Assembly (NCBI GenBank): GCA_037039925.1
Contig: JAXRKP010000471.1
Location: forward strand, 190,001-254,000
Direction of reading: 5' to 3'
DNA length: 64,000 nt
Source of the DNA: Doris montereyensis
Taxonomy: Eukaryota > Mollusca > Gastropoda > Nudibranchia > Dorididae
How positions within the stretch are numbered: position 1 is the first letter of the stretch; the number at the start of each line of letters is the position of its first letter. Below are positions 43,036 through 54,094 of this stretch, one piece after another. The notes under the pieces were generated by a model, which did not search any database, had not been told where the DNA came from, and saw only the letters and a list, made by a program, of their open reading frames with translations. Made by a program: the position numbers and the translations under genes.

Positions 43036-44520
43036 GTGCTGAACAGACTGCTGTAACAATTGGGCATTTACCAGTCATATCCTTACCAGGGTTAAAACCA
43101 ACAAAAACAAAAAGTCCCGCTCTTGTGTTTCCAAGTCAGTCGTCTCTCTATCATTACTCCTGCTTTAGCACTGTCACAGAGTATTTTCACTGTTGTGCCT
43201 ATGGTCAACAGCGCTAATCTGGGAATAATAATAGGGAACTCACAGACTTGGGAACACATCGTGACAAAGGTCTACTCGTAGAGAGTGAGAGGCGAAAGTA
43301 TTGTCATTGAGTTTAACTAGGGTTTGTAATCAATTTAGGTATGAAATGTTGGCGGTGCTAAAGTGTTAATATCCCAAAAAATCAAAAATGTGCAGCACAG
43401 AGGTGTCTACTTTGTAACAAATGACTATTATAATTTGACTCTAGTACCACTATCTATGTGACAAACTTATGACAAAGGATCTGTGTCAGGGATGGTCATA
43501 CTCATCATAGATGTTAAAATAATGGGAGGGTCCCGACTACGGAACTCCTTCCCAGAACCTAGATCAAGACTAAATGAGATAAATCTACTATTACTAGAGT
43601 CTAGATCTATAACAATAACATAAATTAGCTCTAGAGCTACTATAGTCTATTATAGATCTAGATCTAGATCTAGTATAGATCTAGAGTTAGTACTTCATTC
43701 AAGCGGCCGGTTGAAAAATGTTTGGTTGAGCAATAGCTTAATTCATGTAATGATCAGTTCTTAAGTTAAAATTAAACTAGTAATTCAAATGACAACCAAA
43801 CATTTTAAATATACCATTGAATCTACGTCCACAATGGTCATGAGTCGAGAAAGAATAGCTTCTAGATAAACCGCACGCCTCGGTTTCCAAGGTGGAAGGC
43901 TGAGAATGCTTCCGAGTCCAAATGCCTTTTCTTTACAAATCGATTCAGAAGAGTTCACTTATCGATTTTTGCGGTAGAAAACGAGAACTTCCGAGACTAC
44001 ATTTTTGTCTCCACATGTGTAGCTTATAAACGCGGTAATAATATTTTTTTTACCAGCACAATGTGTACATTGTACTTATTTGGTGTATACGTTTGTGTCA
44101 ATAAATGATTGATGAGTTATTTGTTATATAATATTATGCACTCCTAATTTTAAGATAATCTTACATAGATTAAACTGTTCTTCATGATAACTTTAACTAA
44201 CTCGATAACTGCGTTTTTTTCTCTCAACGAGTAGGCCTATAATTTTGCATTTTACGAGAGGTTAATAATTTAGTTATAGACATAATCAGCATTGTGTCTC
44301 CTCTTTCAAATTGCAAAGGAATTCCTAACGTTTACAGCATCAGGGGACATTATATTTATACGGGTTCTCAGAGCTCTCGTCTTGTCCGGCTGGAACACAA
44401 AATGTATTGAATGAACGTGATACCGTACCAACTTCTTGTACAAACAGGTCGTACTTTTTGTACACAAAATACGTGTGTAATCGAAGATAATAAGATACAT
44501 CTATTGTAGATTGAAATTAC
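43036..44520. other. Gene-free stretch
   Basis: No exon or RNA gene recognised. It is notable only for a dense block of overlapping TCTAGATCT words at 43595-43690. Confidence 0.5.
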
Positions 44521-44527
44521 GACCTCA

Positions 44528-44800
<273 letters not shown>

Positions 44801-45427
44801 ATCATCCCCAGAATCGTGGACGAAACACCAAAATAAGCTGTCATGTACTTTCAAACGTGAGTATTTATTAAACTAGGGTGTTCACGTAACAACTACTGGA
44901 AAGCCATTCAACACAGGCATCCGAATGGACACTGTACTTTATTGAGGTTTTGTTGTTGTAGATAGTTATTTGCTTTGTTATTTGTTTGTCTGATTTTGCT
45001 TTGTTTCCTTGTTTTTGTTGATTATGCTCTTACTTTCGTTAGTTCATTTAGTTTCGTTAGCCTAGTTGAAGTAACTTTGTTTTGTTTTTCCTTTATTTTT
45101 TTTTGTCAGTTTTTTTTGTTTCTTTGGTTTGATAGCTTGGTCTATTCGTTTATTATATTGCTCTGTTGTGATTTGATTGCTTTCTGTGATTGGTTGTCTT
45201 TTTATCATTTTGTTACTGTGATTTTTCTCGTTTATGTATTAAATCTGATGTATTAAAAATGAAGCTGTGGTACCTATACAGTCTGGTGTCAAGGGCTTCA
45301 CTTTAAAGTGTCAGTCTGAACTTTGCTCCTTAATTCTTGCAAAATGTTATGGCGACTAAGTCTAATCGTAATTAGTAACTCGATCCAGTCTGTCGATCAT
45401 CAGGGTACAGTATGTAAATACGAAGTA
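44801..45427. other. Gene-free, T-rich stretch
   Basis: 45,000-45,250 is rich in TTTGTTT words and gives a hydrophobic 93-codon plus-strand frame that I do not accept as a gene. No other signal. Confidence 0.5.
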
Positions 45428-48206
45428 ATTACTTTCTTTCTTTCTTTATCAGCTCCCATTCTACCTTCCAGTGTATGGGTATTAGATGCCAGAAATGATC
45501 TTTCTCCAGACTGCCCTGTCCTGACATTTTCTGTTTCCTTCCGTGAAAGTTTTGTTTTTTTCTGTTAATGCCTCTTTTATATCTTCTTCCCACTTTCTCC
45601 AAGGTCTGCCTTTTGGTCTTTTACCTTGAGTTTTAGCACTGTATATTGATTTAGCTATTCTATTGTCATTCATTCTGTTAACATGCCCAAACCATCTCAG
45701 TTGATTCATTTCTATCTTAGTTTTTATGCTATCTGCTTTGGTTTGATCTTTTATTGTTGTGTTTCTGATTTTGTCTCTTTTAGTTTTCCCTACTACTCTT
45801 CTTAGATATTTCATTTCGGCTGCCTGCACTATGCTGTATTCCCTGCTGTCTAAGGTCCAGGTTTCACTGCCATAGAGGAGAGTAGGACAATAAACTGTGC
45901 CATTTTGGTTTTTGTTGACAATTCTTGTTTACCTACAAATGCCTTTCCTAGATGGTTATATATTGCACTTGCCTTTTGGATTCTCTGGCTGATTTCTTCT
46001 CTTAGTTTTCCCTCTGAGTTAATCATTACTCCTAAGTAATTGTAGCTTTGAACTTGTTCTAAATTCTCCTGCCTAATTTAAGATTTTGTGTTTTATCTTC
46101 CCTAGTTACTAGCATTTTTGTTGTGTTTTTCTTTGCATTTACTCTCGTTCCTCTTTTATTTAATTCATTATGTTGATAATTGACTGGAGGTCCCTTTCTG
46201 ATTTTCCAAACAGAACTAAATCATCAGCAAATGAAAGCATTGATACATTTACTGGTTTGAGCTTCCACATACCTACATTTGTTTTCTTCATGTTTGAGGA
46301 TGTTTTTGCGACTGAATCCATAAATGTGATAAACAAAAGAGGATTTAGGATACAACCCTGTCTTACTCTATATCTACATCAAATTCTTCAGATACATTTC
46401 CAGCTACTCTCACTGCACATGTTGGTTTATTGTAAAAAAACTTTTAATGGCTTCTATTAAATTTTGCTCTACATTGTGTTCTTTTTTTAATCGTCCTCTC
46501 CTCACAGTGTCAAATGCTTTTTCTAAGTCAATAAAACACAGGTGCAAGTCAATTTTCTCTCAAGAGATTTTCTATTATTTGTCTAATTGTAAATATGTGG
46601 TCTTGTACACTTCTTCCTGGTCTAAATCCACTGTGATGCTCTTCAATCTTATCCTCTACTCGTTTCCTTAGTCTCATTTCAGAATCCTGGCATATACTTT
46701 TCCTGGTACGCTAAGTAGTGATATTCCTCTATAGTTTGAGCACTCCATAGTTGATACTTTCTTATGTATTGGTACTACCGTTCCCTTGTTCCAGTCGTCT
46801 GGTACCTGTTTGGACTTCCATGCTTGATTGACATATTGCATGTAGTAGTTTGTCTGCCTATCTCCTTTGTTTTTAATCATTTCTGAATAAACTTGATCTG
46901 CTCTTGGGGCTTTTCCTAATTTCACTTTCCTTATAGCTGTTTGAAGTTCTTCCATTGAGATATCTACATCTTCAGCTGTCTCATCTCGATTACTTGTTAC
47001 TCTTAATAATTGATCTGTACTCCTTGTTTCATGTTCTGGAGGGATTATGTAATTGTTGAAAATACTTTCTCCACGTTTCCATGATTTCGCTGTCTCCTTT
47101 CATTATTTCTCCTTTGGCATTCTTAATTTGTCGTATTGGGTATGCTTTGGTCTTTCTCATGCTCTTCATTGCTCCCCAGAACAGCTTTTGATTTCCTTGA
47201 TAGTTTTCTTGACGTCTTTGTCCAAACTCTTCCCACTGTTCCTGTTTTGCTTCCCTAGCTTCCTCTTTGGCGATAGTTCTTTTACTCATGTAATCTATCC
47301 TCTCCTCTGATCTCTTTGTTTGCAAGCATTTCTTTCAGGCATCTTTCTTTTGTTTGATCTTAGTCTTGACATTCTCATTCCACCATGCTGTTCTTTTCCT
47401 ATCTCCTTTAGAAAGTTTAATTTGTTTCTACCACAGACCTCTTCAGTACAACTGAGGAGTGTTTCTTTATCTATTTGCCACTTTTCTTCTATTGTGCTTT
47501 CCTTCAGATCCATCTGCTTTTCACTGATAGATCTTTTTATCCTGATTGGTACATCTGTTTTCCTATTGGTTTATTTAGTTCTTCTATTTTGAGTTTAGTA
47601 GCTTTCTTCTCTTTCCTTTTTCTGTTTGTTTTCTTCAGTTAATAATCTCATTTTGACTATCACTAGGTATTGATCACTAAATATTTCAGCTCCTCTACTT
47701 ACTCTAGCATCCATTGTACTGTAAAAAAAAAAGGAGCTGCTAACTATTATGTAGTCTATAATGGACTTTTCACATCTGTCTTCATTTACTCTTGTATATT
47801 TGTGGATATCTTTATGAGGAATAGCTATTTTCATGTTATTCTTTCTTGCAAAAATCTATTAGTCTCTCTCCATTTGGTTTAGCTCTATCTTTGACATCTA
47901 CTCCTGAGAAGATTAATGTATTATTGAGTCCTACATGTTCTATTCCTTGTCCTTTTTTCTTTGTTTCTGTAATAGCCAAAATGTCTACTTTGAATTTTTC
48001 CATTTCTTCCGCTAATTTTAACTCCCTTTCCATTAATTGTCGGGTATATCTAACATTCTTTAACATTCCATGTTCCAAAAATCACAGTCCGTGTTTTTTT
48101 CCAGAGTCGTCTTTTGAATGTTTAAGTCGGGTATATCATTGTATATAAGTATTACTTTGAAACAGGTTCTTTTGGATAAGCACTGTACCCTAGGTAGATG
48201 GTGGGG
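45428..48206 (-). mobile_element. RTE-like non-LTR retrotransposon, copy B (degenerate)
   Basis: Same family as copy A. The 5' end is at 'gtaccctaggtagatggtgg' (48206); endonuclease pieces at 48078-47600, RT pieces at 47325-46670, the FADD motif near 46225, and a C-terminal 'LRWFGHVNRMNDNRIAK' segment near 45680. Only one copy of the 3'-end unit is present (45440-45480) compared with about 11 in copy A. Multiple frameshifts and small deletions. Same orientation as copy A, about 11.5 kb away. Confidence 0.88.
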
Positions 48207-48254
48207 CAAAATCAAGCTCACAAAAACCTGAAATGAAGCCCCCTACCAGGCCTT

Positions 48255-48378
<124 letters not shown>

Positions 48379-48386
48379 TTATTTTC

Positions 48387-48525
48387 TGTCAGGGTTAACT
48401 CCCTTAGCCTTTAGTCAGTCAAGAGCCTGCAAGGCAGCAGGTTGTTTTTCTTTCAGGGTTAACTCTTGGATAGAACCTTAGCCTTTGGTCAACCAAGACC
48501 TGCCTGCAAAGCAGCAGGAGACTCG
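48387..48525. repeat. Tandem duplication of about 65 bp
   Basis: Two copies of a unit with 'tcagggttaactc', 'ccttagccttt', 'cctgcaa.gcagcagg'. The rest of 48526-49259 is unassigned, becoming A-rich from about 48950. Confidence 0.7.
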
Positions 48526-49319
48526 TGGAGGGCGGGATCATCTACTCCCCGAAAAGGTGCTTACCTGTCCACTGCTGTTAAATTTTCCAGCGAAGTAGTT
48601 ACATGCACAATTAATACTGTTTTATTCATATTAAAATATGGGAATATTAGTATGGAAACATGTTTTGGTGTCCCATTTCCCAGAAGTCAAAATCGAATAA
48701 TTTTCCACTCAGCGATTTCATGCACGACATTGATGGAAGATGTGGAGAGGGGTTGTCAGTGTTTGTTTTAAGGTGTAGGGGGTTAGCCATTAGGGATTGT
48801 GAACAAAATCTTTTTTAAGATCTAGAAAGTTAAATGTTTTCAGTATTTTATTTTATTTTACCTTCAAATTATGGAAAGGTTCACTTGCACTTTACAGTGT
48901 AGGGAAGTGCTTCCTTAGATTCATCATTTAACAACCCCATAAGCATTTCAATTGTATTAAAAATAACGGTATATGTAATATTAGCCCCTCAATAAGAGCA
49001 CAAAGACTAAAAAATCCATACAAAAAACAACTCATGACAACATACACTTACTTACAACAATAATAATAAAAAAATCCAACAACAACATCAAACCAAACCA
49101 AAATCAAGCTCACAAAAACAAAACAAAAATGAAATCCACAAAAAGCTAACAAGTAAAAATACAAAATCCAAAAGTTCAAGCTTAAACCTCACAAAAATTC
49201 CAATCAAAAGCGAACCAAACACAGTCTCATAATGCTGCAAGCCATAATGCTGAAAGCCTATTTCAAATATTAGATTAGAACATATTAAAGATATTAAGAA
49301 TGAGTTAGAAAAATAGTGA

Positions 49320-49805
49320 AATATGAAGAAGTTAAAGTAACAAATATTCCGAAAGCAAATAATGCTTTACATTATACAAATTATGGATTAAATGCCGTTT
49401 CTACTGCATCTGGAGTTACAAGTGTTTCAACTTTATCAGCAGTAGTTCTAATTCAGTATCTGTTGTTTTAGGTGGGGTGTCTGCCGGTACAGGTGTATTG
49501 AGTATTGTTATAAATAAATTAATTAAGAAGTTTAAAATTAAAGAACAAAAACATCGTGATATATATAATCTAAATTAAAATAAATTAAGTACTATTCAGT
49601 ATTATTATCTAAAGCATTAAATAATAATCATATATTCAAATAAGAATTTGATCCTAATCTTAAAGAGCAAACTCATTATCAATTTTGTAAAGAAAATATT
49701 CGAAGAAATAAGAATAAGGCTGCAAGCAATAAATTAGAAGCAGAAAATATCAAACAAGGAAAGGAGGAATTAAAAGAATCTTTGTTAAAATCATTAATAA
49801 TATGA
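49320..49805 (+). pseudogene. Small Gly/Ala-rich virus-type protein, broken
   Basis: One frame gives NNALHYTNYGLNAVSTASG and a run of small residues up to about 49450. After a frame change there is VVLGGVSAGTGVLSI, a probable membrane-inserting segment, then Lys-rich KLIKKFKIKEQKH and a charged helical tail to about 49800. This hydrophobic-segment-plus-basic-helix arrangement resembles uncharacterised proteins that I recall beside the same protease and capsid in Hydra and aphid genomic elements. Function unknown. Confidence 0.5.
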
Positions 49806-49840
49806 TGAATAAGCAATAAAAAAAATAACGTAATTAAAAT

Positions 49841-50095
49841 GTCTTTCATAAACAATTTAACTGCTAGTAATCGTGCTGAATTAGTTGCTGAATATTTAAA
49901 AACGACAAGGAATTTAAAAAATAGATTTATATTTGAAAGAATTGGGGAGGAATATAAAAAAGGAAGAAGTTGTAAAACAACTGCAACCATTGATTGAAAA
50001 ACAAGATAAACAAAATAAACTTTTAGCTATTCAAAATGAGGAAATAAATAAACAAAATAATATGTTTACAAAAGCATTAGAAGATGTTTGCAATT
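49841..50095 (+). pseudogene. Small charged virus-type protein, broken
   Basis: Starts at an ATG at about 49839 with a short stretch including RAELVAEYLKTTRN, then Lys/Gln/Asn-rich sequence with a frameshift near 49960. It resembles the 'VxEYLxxRNxIKxR' type proteins of similar elements. Role unknown; a virion or accessory protein is possible. Confidence 0.45.
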
Positions 50096-50099
50096 GAAT

Positions 50100-50660
50100 C
50101 TGATGACAGTGGTTCTAGGCGATTTCAATATATAGGAAAAAAGATAGTGATTTAACATATGGTGTAAAGATAGATAAAGGAAAATTCTATAAGGATTTGT
50201 AAAAATATTAAAAATGTCAGAGGTGTGTATTTAAGAGACGTCAAGTGATTATGATAAATATAAAAGAAATTATGAGAAAGAAACCATCTAAACAGAAACA
50301 TAAAAAAAAGAATGTGGAATAATTAATCTAGCTGACAGAATTAATGAAGATTCAAGAGGTAGTCATTGGGTTTGTTATTATAAAAATAATAATAATGATG
50401 CAAATATTTAAATAAATTTATTTTTTTTTATTGCTATGACAGTTATGGTGTGAAATATTTTGATGAAATAGCAAATTATCTAAACTCACAAAAACAAGTT
50501 CCATAAAATATAATAAATATAAAATACAAAGCGTTTTAATCAAGTTGTATGTGGGCATTTATGTTTATACTTTCTTGCTAAAATATCAAAAGGAATAAAA
50601 TTTGATGATATCATCTTTTCTTTAATAGTACTTCTTCAAAAATGAGTGTATCTACTTTTT
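50100..50660 (+). pseudogene. Adenain-like cysteine protease, broken
   Basis: Three catalytic blocks occur in the right order and spacing: His in GSHWVCYY (50358-50381), Asp in YDSYGVKYF (from 50435) and Cys in VCGHLCLYFL (Cys codon 50550-50552). This is the C48/C5-type (Ulp1/adenain) fold pattern used by adenoviruses, Polintons and relatives to mature capsid proteins. The Asp block is in a different frame from the other two, so the gene is inactivated. Sequence before 50330 is part of an N-terminal extension with stops. Confidence 0.7.
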
Positions 50661-50779
50661 CAATTTTACTAAATAATCTTTTTCTCAATTCTTAATAAAT
50701 TTGGATTAATGGAAGATTAAGGCCCGATGATGAAATAATTATTCCATTTCATAGTCATAGAGAAAACTTGAATGATTTG

Positions 50780-51410
50780 GAGAATGCATTTTAATTTCAC
50801 TTATTAAATAAACAATTGATGGATTTAATAAAGAGGGGAATAAGAAAGATATTTTTTATGGAATGAGATTAAATAAAAGAGGAGTTTATGAAAGAACAGT
50901 AATTACTTTACCAGAAGATAAAAACATTTTTAATGAAGGCAAAGTTTTAAAAAATATACTCCTTTAAACGTCGTTTATCATAAAGATAAATGGAAACTTA
51001 AGTTTATACAAAGTAAATATGATTTGGGATATTAATTTTAAAGTTGAGAATAATTCAATTTCATATAAAAGTGAAAATAATATTATTCTTTAAAGAGAAA
51101 AAAAAACTATTTAATTCTGGGAGTATGATTGGTAATTTTAGTCCTGTTAAAGGTTATGAAGAAACAACGATTAGATCAAAACAATGTTTTACATTCATAA
51201 TGCGGTAAATATTATATTGCTGCAAATAAAAAACACCAAGATCAACCACATAGAACTGCTTTAATATTTAATACTAAACTACCAGCTGATGAAAAATATT
51301 AAAAGACCCTCCAGTTGATTCTGTATTTTATATCAATGGACATATTTTTGGTGAAAAACCAGAACCAATTCTAGAAGGATTAGATATATCGATTGAAAAT
51401 TTTGTAAAAC
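50780..51410 (+). pseudogene. Unidentified virus-type coding remnant
   Basis: Lys/Asn-rich, repeatedly broken coding-like sequence in the same direction as its neighbours. I do not recognise it. Its position between the protease and the capsid gene would suit a second structural protein, but that is inference only. Confidence 0.35.
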
Positions 51411-51973
51411 AAAAAGATTTAAGTATAAAAATTATCAAAAGACTATGACAGATTATGTAATGAAATCTTTCCCAGAAGAAGTAAAACCAGAAGCTCTTAT
51501 TTTACTGGTGATGTTTAGAGGCGAAATGTGACAATAAGTGACAACTCCACTAATAAAGACAGAACAAACACGTCATTGACGTTTGACAGTTATGGTGTGA
51601 AATATTTTGATGAAATAGCAAATTATCTAAACTCATAAACAAGTTCCATAAAATATAATAAATATTCAAAGTCAGACATCAAACGAGAAATATTTAGAAT
51701 CTAAAGTTTATGACTATAGATCTAGATAATATTAGCAATATTTACAAAAAAAAGATAAATAACGTAAACAACTATTTAAAGAGATGTAATTTTGGCAATG
51801 TGAACTATCAAGATAAATAGTTGTGAATAATATCGAAGACATAGAACCAACAGTGGAGAAAATTTTGACAAAAGATTTAAGTATGACAACTGACAGATTA
51901 TGTAAGTCAAAGAAGTAAAACCAGAAGTTACTGGTGATATTAGAGGCGAAATGTGACGAAACTAATAAAGACA

Positions 51974-52000
51974 GACGTTTCGAGTATAACCCTTCGTCAG
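51974..52000 (-). ncRNA. Hammerhead-ribozyme-like core, copy 2
   Basis: On the minus strand CTGACGA, a GGGT-TAT-ACTC hairpin with one mismatch, then GAAACGTC. Compare 28045-28071. Confidence 0.4.
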
Positions 52001-52221
52001 ACAACAAACGAGAAATATTTAGAATCTAGATCTAAGTGACTATAGATCTAGATAATATTAGCAATATTTAAAAAAAAGATAAATAACGTAAACAACAAAG
52101 AGATGTGGCAATGTGAACTATCTAAATAGTTGTGAATAATACGAAGGAGCCACAGTGGGTGAAGTCAAAGCGAAATATGACAATAAGTGACAACTCCACT
52201 AATAAAGACAGAACAAACACT

Positions 52222-52248
52222 GACGTTTCGGGTATAACCCTTCGTCAG
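52222..52248 (-). ncRNA. Hammerhead-ribozyme-like core, copy 3
   Basis: On the minus strand CTGACGA, a GGGT-TAT-ACCC hairpin, then GAAACGTC, identical to the core at 28045-28071. Flanked by 'ttgttctgtctttattagtg' in both places. Confidence 0.45.
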
Positions 52249-52384
52249 ACAACAAACGAGTGTGATATTAGATTAGATCAAATAATTATTTATCATGAAA
52301 TTTATTATATAGATAGAATTGCTTTTTACAACAGAAAAAATAACTGAAGAATTTTTTATTTTTAAAAAATTATCCTTATAAAAT

Positions 52385-53725
52385 GGATCTGTTAAATCTT
52401 GGTAAAAATGTATTATTGATGAAAGTATAGAAGCATATGAACTTCATGTGAATATACTCCTGATGTGGGTGGTTCTTTATTAAACAACAATAATGAAATA
52501 AGAATTAAAATTAATAATCAGGATACGGTTTTAGAAATATAAGAAAGTTATTAAGAATTTGAAGGACAACTAGTTAGAGATAAAAATGGCGTTGAAAGTG
52601 ATTATACAAATGTAAATAAAGTAACATTAATTAATAACGCATTGATGTATTTATTCAGTAATATCAAATATAAAGTAAGTGGACGGGAAATCGAAAATTT
52701 TAATTATTCTGGGGAAATGACAACTATGATGGGATAGTTAAAATATTCTGAAGATTTTGAGAAAAATGGAGGCTTAAATCAATTATGGTATAGAGAAAAA
52801 TCAAACCGTTTTGGTAAATCGGGATTTAATATCAGGCATTATTATAATATTATTGAGAAGCCTGCCAAAAAGGGTAGTTTTAGTTTCTCTGTCCCACTCA
52901 AACATATTTTTGGATTCTGTCAAACATAAAATAAGGTGATGTATGGTTTTTGAACATGAATTATCATTATATAGAAAACATTCTAGTGAAGATGCGGTAC
53001 ACTGTGAAATTCAAAAAGAAGGAGAAACTGCAGATGCAACACCAATCGCCGGCTTTGCAATAACAAAAGGTGGGAAGGTAACATTAGATAAATTATCTTG
53101 GTTTGTTCCACATGTTAAGACAAGTCTAGAATATGAAAATAAATTGATGCGAGAAATAAAAAATAAAGTTAATTATGATATAGTTTTAAAAAAAACTACA
53201 CGGTGAAAATACATCAATTCCTCCCGGATTAGCATTTCATTGGAGGTTGTCAACAAGTTCTTCTCCAGAAAAGCCTAGATTTATTATTATTGGATTTCAA
53301 TTAAAGAAAGTGCATGATAAAGCATTATTTGATCAATCATTGTTTTATCATGCTAACTTGAAAAAAAATATTTTTGTTAATTTAAATTCAAGAAGATATC
53401 CTGAAGTTGATTATAATCTAAATTTTGAAAATAATAAATTTAGTAGAATGTTTAGAGAAGCAATAAAATTTAAAAAGAATTGTTTTGGTGACTTTGCTAG
53501 TACAAATATTTCTCCATTTGATTATAAAGATAAATATCCATTATATATTATTGATGTTAGTAAGCAATCTGATAGTATTAAAGGTGGTGTTACTGATATT
53601 ACAGTTAAAATGAATTTTGAAAAAGAACTGAACCAAATATGGAAGCATATGCTATAATTGTTTCTGATAGAATTGTACAATTCCAAAGTGACGGAAGTAA
53701 ATTAAAAATTCTACAATAAATATTA
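52385..53725 (+). pseudogene. Probable double-jelly-roll major capsid protein, broken
   Basis: About 450 codons in several frames. Recognisable blocks in order: LINNALMYLFSNIKYKV (about 52632-52680), FSVPLKHIFGF (52885-52917), FEHELSLYRKHS (52950-52985), KLSWFVPHV (about 53091-53117), EKPRFIIIGFQ (about 53268-53300), VDYNLNFENNKFSRMF (53410-53455) and YPLYIIDVSKQ (about 53536-53568). The 'PLKHIFGF...L.R' and 'LSWF.PHV' blocks are, as I recall, typical of capsid-like proteins of Polinton-like elements in cnidarian and insect genomes. The longest open pieces are 52943-53206 and 53247-53657. Stops and frameshifts show it is inactive. Confidence 0.6.
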
Positions 53726-54090
53726 ACTTAAATATATATTTATAACGTAGTGAAGTATTTACCTTGGTTTAGAGTGATTTTACAACATACTTTATTTATA
53801 TTATAATTCAATTATCCCTTCATATTAAACATATACCCTTTTTACTCCATTTTCACTTATCTATTATTCATTTATTGAAAGTTGAATAAAATAGTTCAAA
53901 TAGTCTCTAAAAAGTGGTGTTCTTTAGTCCTAACGAATTTAATATTTTTTAAAATTTATTTGCTCCTGCGTATAAAGGATTTAAATAGAGTAAAAACCTT
54001 ATTTTATGAATGACTTTTATTTTAAAAAAAATTATTTTTAGCTTACTTTAACACCCCCATTTTTTAATACTAGTTATATAGGAAGTGGTC
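53726..54090. other. AT-rich spacer between virus block and satellite
   Basis: No feature seen; possibly the remaining right part of the virus-derived block. Confidence 0.4.
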
Positions 54091-54094
54091 TGTA

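Larger units (their letters stand above)
51412..52260. repeat. Duplicated unit mixing virus sequence and Penelope-like tails
   Basis: Segments starting 'gattatgtaatgaaatcttt' (51449) and 'gattatgtaagtcaaagaag' (51896) run in parallel through 'gaagtaaaaccagaag' and 'agaggcgaaatgtgac' into Penelope-like tail sequence ('cagacaacaaacgagaaata'). A third partial tail is at 52140-52260. At 51582-51660 a second copy of the protease Asp block also appears. Confidence 0.7.
49260..53725 (+). mobile_element. Endogenous virus-derived block (Polinton-like/adintovirus-like), broken
   Basis: A very AT-rich block with remnants of at least four virus-type genes all on the plus strand: a small glycine/alanine-rich protein, a charged protein, an adenain-like protease and a probable double-jelly-roll capsid protein. 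Nearly every gene is cut by frameshifts and stops. Penelope-like repeat copies interrupt it at about 51530-52260. No DNA polymerase, packaging ATPase, integrase or terminal inverted repeat is visible, so the lineage within the Polinton-like/adintovirus assemblage is not settled. Confidence 0.65.

Noticed and set aside
44975..45256. 93-codon hydrophobic plus-strand frame
   Set aside because: The composition is a by-product of TTTGTTT-rich DNA. No start context, homology or splice support.
49679..49990. Hydrophobic 103-codon minus-strand frame
   Set aside because: It is the complement of Lys/Asn-rich virus-type sequence on the plus strand, where the neighbouring genes also lie.
52132..52347. 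71-codon plus-strand frame inside the virus-derived block
   Set aside because: It runs antisense through the Penelope-like tail and the hammerhead-like core, so it is not a viral gene.
49260..53725. Calling this block a complete Maverick/Polinton
   Set aside because: No protein-primed polymerase, integrase, packaging ATPase or terminal inverted repeats could be found in the sequence.
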